Position numbers and translations under genes: made by a program. This document shows positions 1 through 6,997 of a stretch of DNA of 9,334 nucleotides, one piece after another. Source of the stretch: Melioribacteraceae bacterium (GTDB taxonomy: Bacteria; Bacteroidota; Ignavibacteria; Ignavibacteriales; Melioribacteraceae). Below the pieces are notes generated by a model, which worked only from the letters and a program-made list of their open reading frames with translations, was not told the DNA's origin and searched no databases. Position 1 is the stretch's first letter, and the number at the start of each line of letters is the position of its first letter. Location: contig JALWEC010000339.1 in assembly GCA_027036655.1 (NCBI GenBank), forward strand, positions 1-9,334, in the 5' to 3' direction.

Positions 1-506
1 CGGGCGATACGGAAAACAATATTCCCAAAAAGGAAACCACAGCGCCGTGGGACCAGACTCACGTAATCCGCGCCAGTTTCCAGTACTCGCTTCCTAAGGA
101 TGGCGGAATTGAGATATTTGGATTTAAACCCTTCGGGAATTCCGATATTGCAATTAATTATTACGGCGCAAGCGGTATGCCTTACACTCCCACAATCAAG
201 GGAGGAGTAATCGTAGAGCCGTATTCTGCAAATTGGCCGTTTTCCCACAGATTTGATGTGAGGATTTCTAGATTGTGGAGAATGAACGGAATGAAATTCA
301 TCGCTCTGTTTCAGGTCAAAAATATTTTTGATACGAAGAACGTAATTTCCGGCTATACTTTAACGGGGTCTCCCACAAATCCGGGAACGTCCTCCTTTTA
401 CACAAGGTCTTCCACTTACTGGGATTCGCGCAACAACAATAATTTCGGTTTACCGAGAACAATTTACTTCGGACTTGAAGTTCAATTTGGCGGAGCAGGT
501 TATTAA
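1..506 (+). CDS. C-terminal part of an outer-membrane beta-barrel, probably a TonB-dependent receptor (5' end outside window)
   Basis: An open frame enters from the left edge (first full codon at 3) and gives 167 residues before TAA at 504-506. The ATG at 177 is internal, because the frame is open upstream and reads as the same kind of protein. Alternating amphipathic beta-strands, the segment HRFDVRISRLW, the segment VKNIFDTKNVISGY and the closing strand IYFGLEVQFGGAGY match the last strands of TonB-dependent receptors. The chain ends in an aromatic residue, as usual for barrels inserted by the BAM machinery. The family takes up ligands across the outer membrane using TonB energy. The plug domain and TonB box lie outside the window, so a different large barrel cannot be excluded. 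The stop overlaps the next start by one base (TAATG), pointing to co-translation with the secreted protein that follows. Confidence 0.8.
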   Translation, partial: GDTENNIPKKETTAPWDQTHVIRASFQYSLPKDGGIEIFGFKPFGNSDIAINYYGASGMPYTPTIKGGVIVEPYSANWPFSHRFDVRISRLWRMNGMKFIALFQVKNIFDTKNVISGYTLTGSPTNPGTSSFYTRSSTYWDSRNNNNFGLPRTIYFGLEVQFGGAGY

Positions 507-3500
507 TGAAAAATATATTTAAAATAATGAAAAGAACAATTTTACTTTTACTCCTTTTTGTAATCGGAGTAAGTTTTGCTCAGGATAAAAAGGAGCAAAA
601 CGACAACAACAAAATAGCTTTGGAAAAACCGAAGTCCGTTTTTGACAGAGCGGTCGGTTTTATGGACGCCGGTAAAATGAAAGTCCACGGCGTTTTCAAC
701 TACGGATTATTAAGCGGATACGACCCTCCCGGCTACCAGAGCTGGTACCCGGGCGCGTTCCACGGAGATTGGGGCGAAGTAAGGTGGATTGCTCCCGTGC
801 TTTTAATGCCGCCCGGACCTTGGGGCGCGCAGAATACCGGCGGAGATCCGCTGCCGGAAGACAGAAGCAAAGAATATAACGCAATCGAATCTTTCTCGGC
901 AATCCACTGCAATCAGGGAGATGGCGCTAATTTTACCGACTGGGAAGCGCTCGATAATTCGAGCAAATATCTACACGGAGATTTTCTGCAGGATAATATG
1001 GCGATGGTTGCCACAAGCACTTTCCCTACGAGCTGGCCTCAGGGATATTTTGATGAATCGGGGAACTGGATTTCCACTCCCGGAGAATATCACTGGCCAG
1101 GGCATTGGGCTGTAGATCCGGATGAAAGTTCGCCGACTTACGGACAAGAAATTCCGGGCAACTTTACATCGAACAAAGACATTTATTTTATCGCTTCCGA
1201 TAAATATAACGGAATCCGCTCGGGAGCTACAACCGCAAAGTACGGCTATCCGGTCGGCATCGATATGGAAGTTTCCGGCTACAGCTATTCCACTCCGTTA
1301 TACGAGAATGTAACTTTTTTTAATATTAATTTTATTTATCATACGGAAGAAGAACTGAACGATCCGAAATCAAAATTTTACGACCCGAACAGACATCATT
1401 ACACCGGAACAATCGACAGCGTTTACTTTGCGTTTTTTGTCGATCCCGATTTACCCGGAAGATATTTGGTCCCGGGCTCGAACTTTCGTCAAGCTACGCC
1501 TTGGGCTGAGGATGATTACGGTTTGATTTATGATTACGACGGCGACGGAACGGTTGACGTTTTTATCGCTCATGATAAACAAGACTACTTTACCGATCAA
1601 GTTTATCCTCAGAATGCGGGACCTGTTTCGGCTTACGGAATAAACTTTTTTAAGACGCCGAAAAAAAATCCGAGCGACCCTAACAGTCCCGAAATAGGAA
1701 TAACCGATTTTCACTGGTTCGATCAGGATGAGGCGATGCGCCCGGCTCCGGTAAACGCACAGTTGGAAAAAACTTTCTACGCAATCTCTTCCGGCAAGCC
1801 GGAACTTATTCCCGAAGGGGACAGAGAGAAATGGTTTCACGGGACAGATCCTCACATGGACGATGTCGAGCTGCTTAAAGATTATCAGGAAAGCTACCCT
1901 GTCGGAAGTCGTCCCGATGTTCAGTTCTGGTTCAGTTCGGGTCCTTTTACAATAAGTCCCGGAGATACTATCCCGATTCACATCGGCATTGTCGGAGGCG
2001 TACCGAATCCCGGTCCGCTTGACGCTGACGGTTTTCCGACAAATCCGCCGGATGTGAGATTTAAGTCAGTGTTTGACGCGCTTGTTCAGGCGGACAGTTT
2101 ATATAAAAACAATTTCATCGGTTTCCGTCCGCCTGACTCTCCAACGCTCTCTGCGGTTGGAACGAAGGTTTTGGATAACAACGATTTGCCTGTTGTTTAC
2201 GGAGAAGATGGGAAAGTAACTCTTTACTGGGATTCCAAATCGGAAGATTCCTATGAGATTGTTACAAAACAGAAAGATTTTGAAGGATACAGAATTTACC
2301 GCACGCAAGCAAATCTTGACGGACAAGGGGAGCCGGAATGGGGAACGCCTATTTATGATTACACAGGCGAAAATATTGTCGGTTACAAGCCTCTTGCAAT
2401 TTATGATAAGATAGACGAGTGGTCGGGGCAGGATCCGCTTAATCCGTTTTTTAATCTCGGAGATAATTCGGGATTGAAATATACATTTGTTGATCACGAT
2501 GTTCTGAACGGAGTAAGATACCGCTACACAATAACCGCGTACGATTATCCGGTTGTTTCTCTGAGACAGCCTTCTCTCGAATCGTACAAAGGAAACGATC
2601 CGAGACTTATTCAAACTGTCGATGTGATTCCCGGCGTTACTCCGCAGGGATTTACTCCCGGCGAAGCCGACCCGAATGTAATTCATACCGAAGGACTGGC
2701 TACCGGACCGATTTCGGTTGAGACAATTGACCCGATTGCAATAACCGGCGATACATACAGAATTGAGTTTAAAGGAGTTGGCGATTCTCTTACTTTTGAC
2801 GTTTACGATGAAACGAAAAGCAAGTATGTGGTTACCGATTTCAGCAAGATTTGGGAAGAGAGCGAATCCGCAATAGCTCAGCCGAGACCGATTTTTGACG
2901 GAATCGGGTTAAAGGTTATTAATCATAATGTTTTGGAGGAATTAAACCAAGGTTGGGATAATGTTGTAGGCGATACTTCCGATTATGATTTCACGGCTCT
3001 TACGGAATTTAATGATACGAGCGGAGTGGAATGCGATTATGCGATTGTGTTCGGCGATTCGAGTTCAAAATTCTACATCCTTCCGACAAGCGCAAAGGTT
3101 CCGTTCCAGGTCTTTAATATTACGAATGATCCGCAAATGACTTCGCCAGTAAATTTATATATGAGAAATCCCGGAACTCCGTGGGCAAGCGGCGATTTTA
3201 TTCGTCTTCTTGAGCCCGACGTTCAGCACACTACATGGCAGCTTTATGTAAATTGGAGCGATTCTTCCACGGCTCCTTCCGCCGGCGATATTTATGTTTA
3301 TCATACTAAGAAGCCGTTTAAGAATAACGATAAATATATTGTTAATACAAGCGAGCTGATGACTTCCAAAAACGGTTATGATTTCTCCAAAATCAAAGTG
3401 GTTCCTAATCCGTATATCGGGTATAATCTTGCCGAGCAGGGAGCCGCGCGGAGCGACAGATACACGCGCGAATTAAGATTTACGCATCTGCCTCCGGAAT

Positions 3501-3691
3501 GTACAATCAAAATTTATACGCTTCGCGGCGACTTGGTTAAAACGCTCTATCACAGTAGCTCAAGCGTAGGCGAGGAGAGATGGAATCTGCAGAATGAATC
3601 CCAGTTGGAAGTCGCTTACGGAATTTACATTTATACTGTTGAGTCTCCGGACGGAACTCATAAAGTAGATAAATTTGCTATAATCAAATAG
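506..3691 (+). CDS. Large secreted surface protein with T9SS type A sorting domain
   Basis: 1061 residues. Residues 1-25 form a signal peptide (basic start, LLLLLFVIGV core, cleavage after SFA before Gln26). Met8 (527) could also start a shorter signal, but the ATG at 506 overlaps the previous stop as TAATG and GGAG lies at 492-495, so 506 is preferred. Residues 26 to about 540 are rich in Trp, Pro, Gly and Asp and match no family I recognise. They contain DYDGDGTVD (343-351), which fits the calcium-loop pattern DxDxDGxxD. About 542-683 looks fibronectin-III-like (GKVTLYWD at 569, YRIYRT at 595, RYRYTITAYDYP at 671-682). From 964 on is a T9SS sorting domain: VVPNPYIG (965-972), CTIKIYTLRGDLVKTL (999-1014), AYGIYIYTV (1037-1045), KFAIIK at the end. 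By family knowledge the protein crosses the outer membrane by type IX secretion and is anchored or released there. Its ligand or enzymatic role is unknown; I see no catalytic motif. Confidence 0.85.
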   Translation: MKNIFKIMKRTILLLLLFVIGVSFAQDKKEQNDNNKIALEKPKSVFDRAVGFMDAGKMKVHGVFNYGLLSGYDPPGYQSWYPGAFHGDWGEVRWIAPVLLMPPGPWGAQNTGGDPLPEDRSKEYNAIESFSAIHCNQGDGANFTDWEALDNSSKYLHGDFLQDNMAMVATSTFPTSWPQGYFDESGNWISTPGEYHWPGHWAVDPDESSPTYGQEIPGNFTSNKDIYFIASDKYNGIRSGATTAKYGYPVGIDMEVSGYSYSTPLYENVTFFNINFIYHTEEELNDPKSKFYDPNRHHYTGTIDSVYFAFFVDPDLPGRYLVPGSNFRQATPWAEDDYGLIYDYDGDGTVDVFIAHDKQDYFTDQVYPQNAGPVSAYGINFFKTPKKNPSDPNSPEIGITDFHWFDQDEAMRPAPVNAQLEKTFYAISSGKPELIPEGDREKWFHGTDPHMDDVELLKDYQESYPVGSRPDVQFWFSSGPFTISPGDTIPIHIGIVGGVPNPGPLDADGFPTNPPDVRFKSVFDALVQADSLYKNNFIGFRPPDSPTLSAVGTKVLDNNDLPVVYGEDGKVTLYWDSKSEDSYEIVTKQKDFEGYRIYRTQANLDGQGEPEWGTPIYDYTGENIVGYKPLAIYDKIDEWSGQDPLNPFFNLGDNSGLKYTFVDHDVLNGVRYRYTITAYDYPVVSLRQPSLESYKGNDPRLIQTVDVIPGVTPQGFTPGEADPNVIHTEGLATGPISVETIDPIAITGDTYRIEFKGVGDSLTFDVYDETKSKYVVTDFSKIWEESESAIAQPRPIFDGIGLKVINHNVLEELNQGWDNVVGDTSDYDFTALTEFNDTSGVECDYAIVFGDSSSKFYILPTSAKVPFQVFNITNDPQMTSPVNLYMRNPGTPWASGDFIRLLEPDVQHTTWQLYVNWSDSSTAPSAGDIYVYHTKKPFKNNDKYIVNTSELMTSKNGYDFSKIKVVPNPYIGYNLAEQGAARSDRYTRELRFTHLPPECTIKIYTLRGDLVKTLYHSSSSVGEERWNLQNESQLEVAYGIYIYTVESPDGTHKVDKFAIIK
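3676..3684 (+). promoter_or_regulatory. Candidate extended -10 element TGCTATAAT before the PorV-like gene
   Basis: TGC TATAAT is a full match to an extended -10 box (TGnTATAAT). Transcription would begin near 3691, about ten bases before ATG 3701. No TTGACA-like -35 is visible at the usual distance. The same bases encode the C-terminal Phe-Ala-Ile-Ile of the upstream gene, a conserved ending in sorting domains, so the match may be accidental. Confidence 0.25.
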
Positions 3692-3700
3692 GTTTGATTG
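3681..3700 (+). other. Small hairpin between the surface-protein stop and the PorV-like start
   Basis: AATCAAA (3682-3688) pairs with TTTGATT (3693-3699) across the loop TAGG (3689-3692), with one further U-G pair possible at 3681/3700. The loop holds the stop codon of the upstream gene and the only AGG near the next start at 3701. The stem is A/T-rich, weak, and has no U-run, so it is not an intrinsic terminator. It could influence initiation of the PorV-like gene. Confidence 0.4.
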
Positions 3701-4744
3701 ATGAAGAATTTTAGATTTTTATTTTACATATTATTTGTCGTACTGTTTTCCGTGTCGCAAAATTATGCGCAGGAAGATTTAAGTTCCAAAATCGGGACGA
3801 CTTCGGGGAATATTTTGCTAATGGACGTAGGTCCTCGGGCGATTGGAATGGGGGGAGCGTATGTGGGAGTAGCCGACGACGCTTCGACTCTTTATTGGAA
3901 CCCGGCGGGAACATCTTTGATTAAAAAGCCGACCGTGCAGTATCAATTCGGGCAACGATACGCCGACGTTCAGCGCCATTTTGCCGGACTGACTTTCCCG
4001 CTTACCGACGACGACGGAATCGGGATTATGGTGCAGTATTTGACGGTTGGCGAAATGGACGTTACGACAATTCAGAATCCCGAAGGAACAGGCGAAACAT
4101 TCGACGCCAACAATACGGTTATTGCGCTTAACTACTCGAGGCAACTGACTGACAGAGTGCATGTCGGCGTTACCGCAAAATACATTTACGAGCGGATTTG
4201 GATGGAGACGGCTCAGAACTTTGCTTTTGATATCGGGACGATTTACAATATTGACGAACTCGGTTTGAGAATCGGAATGAATATCTTGAATCTTGGAACG
4301 GATATGGGAATTACCGACGGACCGCATCTTTTATTCTTCAAAAGGAAACCGGATGATTTCCCGGGAAGTCCTTCCCCAAAAGCCGAATTGGCTATGGATA
4401 AATATCCGCTTCCTACGAGTTTTTCTCTCGGCGTTTCGGCTGTTGTCGTAGGGAGAAAAACAACTTGGATTAAGAATGCGGAACATAAGCTGCTGTTAAC
4501 CGGAAGCATCATAGACAGCTTTGACGATCCGTTCAGGATTAATGTGGGCGCGGAATATGGCTGGAACGATATTTTTTATCTTCGCGCGGGCTACAGATTC
4601 TTTTATGATACGCAAAGTCTTTCCGCCGGTTTCGGACTTAACTTCAGTCAGATTATCGATAGCGATGTTTCACTTGATTATGTTTGGGTTAATTACGGAG
4701 ATTTAGGCGGCGTAAACATAATGGGACTGGAATTTAGATTTTAA
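3701..4744 (+). CDS. PorV/PorQ-family outer-membrane protein
   Basis: 347 residues from ATG 3701. An in-frame TTG at 3698 would add one Met and is the less likely start. Residues 1-23 are a signal peptide ending NYA before Gln24. The N-terminal block at about 43-70 (VGPRAIGMGGAYVGVADD followed by YWNPAG) is the hallmark of the PorV/PorQ/UPF0164 barrels. The rest is alternating beta-strand ending LEFRF, with the terminal Phe of an outer-membrane barrel. PorV in Porphyromonas and Flavobacterium binds the sorting domain of type IX cargo and shuttles it. Sitting nine bases behind a gene for such a cargo, this copy may be a dedicated partner for it. It could equally be a structural paralogue with another outer-membrane role, because Ignavibacteria-like genomes carry many copies (recalled, not checked). 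The next gene starts inside its stop codon. Confidence 0.85.
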   Translation: MKNFRFLFYILFVVLFSVSQNYAQEDLSSKIGTTSGNILLMDVGPRAIGMGGAYVGVADDASTLYWNPAGTSLIKKPTVQYQFGQRYADVQRHFAGLTFPLTDDDGIGIMVQYLTVGEMDVTTIQNPEGTGETFDANNTVIALNYSRQLTDRVHVGVTAKYIYERIWMETAQNFAFDIGTIYNIDELGLRIGMNILNLGTDMGITDGPHLLFFKRKPDDFPGSPSPKAELAMDKYPLPTSFSLGVSAVVVGRKTTWIKNAEHKLLLTGSIIDSFDDPFRINVGAEYGWNDIFYLRAGYRFFYDTQSLSAGFGLNFSQIIDSDVSLDYVWVNYGDLGGVNIMGLEFRF

Positions 4745-6477
4745 TGAATAATCCTCACGAGAATAGCGAGTACAAAGATTATACGCCGCTCGGCGTTGCC
4801 GTGGGGCTTTTTATCGGAATTTTAATGACGGCAAGTTTTTCCTACGCCGCATTAGTGCTCGGCTTTTCCACCAACGGCTCTCCGGTTGCGGCGGTTCTCG
4901 GTTGGGGAATAATGAGCGCTATTTTTAAGCGCGGAACAATAATTGAGAATAACATAATTCAAACCGTGGCGTCGGGAGTTAATACTTCAACCGCGGGAGT
5001 AATTTTCACCGTGCCGGTTCTTTTAATAAGAGGAGCGGAATTTAATTTCTGGTGGGTGCTTGCTGCTGCGGTTGCCGGAGCAATTCTCGGAGTGGGATTT
5101 ATTATTCCGCTTCGTAAACAGATGATTGACGTTGACCGTCTTCGCTTTCCGTCGGGAACCGCAATCGCGTCAATTCTTCGCTCGCCCGCGGAAGGTTTGC
5201 AGAAATCCAAGCTGCTTTTGTGGGGCGGAATTATTTCGGCGTCCGTTTACTTTATAATTAAATTCCCGACTATGGGATTGCCTCAAATTATTCCCGCAAG
5301 TTTTGATTTGAATCCGCTGTTTCATCTTCCCGATTACATCAACAATGTCTGGGCGGTGTCCCTGCTTAGTTTGGGAATCGGCTTTATCGCCGGACGCAAC
5401 GGGCTGTTCGTACTCGCCGGCGGTATTTTGGCTTATTGGCTTATTACTCCGGTTATCATTTCTCTCGGGATGATTCCGCCGAATATCGCCGAAGCCGATT
5501 TTTCATCGTTTGTTCATTCTGCCGTAACCCGCCCGCTCGGTATCGGGATGCTTATCGGCGGTTCGTTAATGAGCATAGTGCTGATAATTCCCGCGATTAA
5601 GGCAACCTTCAAAAGTTTTAGTTATTCCGCTGTGGGAAGTTCCGGCAAGGAGGAGCTTTCTTTAACCGTTCTATACAAAGTAATTTTCCTCGCGTTTTTG
5701 CTCTTTGTAGCTTCAAGTTATTTCACTTCCGATATTTCTCTCCCGACTGCGATTCTTATTTCAATTGTAAGTACAATCTGGCTTATGTTTGCGGGCATTA
5801 TAGTTTCGCAAGCTACGGGAATGACGGACTGGACGCCGATTAGCGGAATGAGCTTAATTGCGGTTGCAATTCTGATGCTTTTTCTCAGTTCTGACGAAGT
5901 AACTACGGCGGTGTTAATCGGAGCGGCGGTATCGGTTGCGATTGCCGAAAGCGCCGATATGATGCAGGACTTAAAAACGGGACATCTTGTGGGAAGCTTG
6001 CCGATTAAGCAACAGACGCTTCAACTTCTTGTCGCGGGAATAGGACCTGTAATTTCTTTATCCGTAATGCTGCTTATTTGGAATTCGGGCGGAATTGATC
6101 CGGCTACCGGAAATCGACTTCCAGGCTTTGGTCCCGGGACAGACATTGAAGCGCCGCAGGCTGTCGCGCTCGGAGCGACTATTGATTCGGTAGTCGATGG
6201 AAATGTTCCGGCGGATAAATTTCTTGCGGGAGGAATTATCGGAGCGATTTTATCGTTTACTTCAATCCCGGGACTCGGAGTAATTATGGGAATCGCAATG
6301 TATCTTTCGATGAAATATATTTTGCCGTACGGACTCGGAAGTATCTTAAGCGTAATATTCATGAGGTGGAAGGGTAAGCATTGGGTTGAAAATAAAGGGA
6401 TTCCCTTCTCGGCGGGACTGATACTCGGCGAAGCCCTTATGATTATTGTTTTTGCATTAATAACTGTTTTCGGATAA
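4744..6477 (+). CDS. OPT-family oligopeptide/metal-chelate transporter
   Basis: 577 residues, almost entirely hydrophobic, with many membrane helices from about residue 14 to 576 and no signal peptide. Segments typical of the OPT family (COG1297 type) are visible: IIENNIIQTVASG followed by AGVIFTVPVL (66-93), RKQMIDVDRLRFPSGTAIAS (124-143), GRNGLFVLAGGILAYW (217-232), MMQDLKTGHLVGSLPIKQQ (406-424) and a C-terminal GLGVIMGIAMYLSMKYILPYGLGS (510-533). The family imports small peptides, or metal chelates in the YSL branch, by proton-coupled transport across the inner membrane. Which substrate this member takes cannot be read here, but the M20 peptidase two genes downstream favours peptides. The ATG overlaps the stop of the PorV-like gene by one base and the following gene begins one base after its stop, so it sits in the middle of the operon. 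Confidence 0.9.
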   Translation: MNNPHENSEYKDYTPLGVAVGLFIGILMTASFSYAALVLGFSTNGSPVAAVLGWGIMSAIFKRGTIIENNIIQTVASGVNTSTAGVIFTVPVLLIRGAEFNFWWVLAAAVAGAILGVGFIIPLRKQMIDVDRLRFPSGTAIASILRSPAEGLQKSKLLLWGGIISASVYFIIKFPTMGLPQIIPASFDLNPLFHLPDYINNVWAVSLLSLGIGFIAGRNGLFVLAGGILAYWLITPVIISLGMIPPNIAEADFSSFVHSAVTRPLGIGMLIGGSLMSIVLIIPAIKATFKSFSYSAVGSSGKEELSLTVLYKVIFLAFLLFVASSYFTSDISLPTAILISIVSTIWLMFAGIIVSQATGMTDWTPISGMSLIAVAILMLFLSSDEVTTAVLIGAAVSVAIAESADMMQDLKTGHLVGSLPIKQQTLQLLVAGIGPVISLSVMLLIWNSGGIDPATGNRLPGFGPGTDIEAPQAVALGATIDSVVDGNVPADKFLAGGIIGAILSFTSIPGLGVIMGIAMYLSMKYILPYGLGSILSVIFMRWKGKHWVENKGIPFSAGLILGEALMIIVFALITVFG

Positions 6478-6478
6478 A

Positions 6479-6997
6479 ATGATTTTTGCAGCTTTATATA
6501 TCGTCATAGCCGTTTCATTATTCGCGGCCACTATCTTTGCATCCGGAAATGAAATAAACTGGACGGGCTTTTCGGCTGCGGCCTTTGTAATGATTATTGC
6601 GATTCTGATTGATAGAAAATTGAAAAAAAGAAATATAGAAAAAAAGGGGGAGGATGGTTTCAGTTCCGATTTATTGCTACGGAATTTTTATAAGTTAGTA
6701 GAACTTTGTGAGTTTTACAAAGAGAACTTAACATACGACGATAAGGAAAAAATCGAAGAAGTATTTACCGACGCACAGCCCGATATTGAGGAGGCGCGTT
6801 TTGCTTTAATCAATGAAATCAAAATTGAGAACTACACCAATTTGATATCGATATACGCCAACGCCGAAAGGAAGATGAACCGCGCGGTATCCGCTGCGAT
6901 AGACGGCTATATCAAAGCGGCAAAAGAGAGTTTTAAGGAATCAATTACTATATTAAACGATTGCATTAAAGAATTAAAAGAGATAAAAAGTGAGTGA
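6479..6997 (+). CDS. Unrecognised protein with two membrane helices and a helical cytoplasmic tail
   Basis: 172 residues, family not recognised. Residues 2-22 and about 29-44 are hydrophobic helices joined by a short polar turn (SGNEINW). The basic patch RKLKKRNIEKK (46-56) directly after helix 2 predicts, by the positive-inside rule, that both ends are cytoplasmic. Residues 60-172 are charged and look helical, possibly a bundle, with a central DDKEKIEEVF segment (87-96), an ENYTNLISIYANAERKMNRAV segment split around 117-137 and a Lys/Glu-rich end. The gene starts one base after the OPT stop without a clear ribosome-binding site, so translation is probably coupled to the transporter. That makes an accessory or regulatory subunit of the transporter, or a membrane adaptor for the regulator downstream, plausible but unproven. 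It contains an A AAA AAG heptamer in the reading frame at 6640-6646. Confidence 0.75.
   Translation: MIFAALYIVIAVSLFAATIFASGNEINWTGFSAAAFVMIIAILIDRKLKKRNIEKKGEDGFSSDLLLRNFYKLVELCEFYKENLTYDDKEKIEEVFTDAQPDIEEARFALINEIKIENYTNLISIYANAERKMNRAVSAAIDGYIKAAKESFKESITILNDCIKELKEIKSE
6640..6646 (+). other. In-frame slippery heptamer A AAA AAG (possible -1 frameshift site)
   Basis: Codons of the two-helix protein run GAA AAA AAG GGG GAG at 6638-6652, so A AAA AAG falls in the phase used by the classic bacterial -1 slippage site of dnaX. A second A7 run lies at 6623-6629 and a G5 run follows at 6646-6650. Slipping back would read 15 more codons after the heptamer and stop at TAA 6691-6693, leaving the two membrane helices without the helical domain. 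I see no obvious stimulatory hairpin downstream, so function is uncertain. Confidence 0.25.

Noticed and set aside
177..506. A separate 109-residue gene starting at ATG 177
   Set aside because: The same frame is open back to the left edge and the upstream residues continue the beta-barrel pattern, so this ATG is internal to the receptor.
1451..1981. Long antisense open frame (176 codons) under the surface-protein gene
   Set aside because: It lies wholly opposite a well-supported gene, its product is basic and Arg/Ile-rich without any family pattern, and no ribosome site was seen.
2099..2686. Antisense open frame of 195 codons
   Set aside because: It is a shadow of the fibronectin-like region on the other strand. 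The translation is low-complexity basic/hydrophobic with no recognisable domain.
3698..3700. TTG as the start of the PorV-like gene
   Set aside because: It adds only one Met before a normal ATG at 3701 and lies in the hairpin stem. ATG is the ordinary choice.
3681..3700. The hairpin as an intrinsic terminator
   Set aside because: The stem is A/T-rich and short and is followed by ATGAAGAAT, not a run of T.
6651..6698. GGAGG followed by ATG (6654) as an internal start in the orphan membrane gene
   Set aside because: GGAGG directly abuts the ATG, leaving no spacer, and the frame stops after 14 codons.
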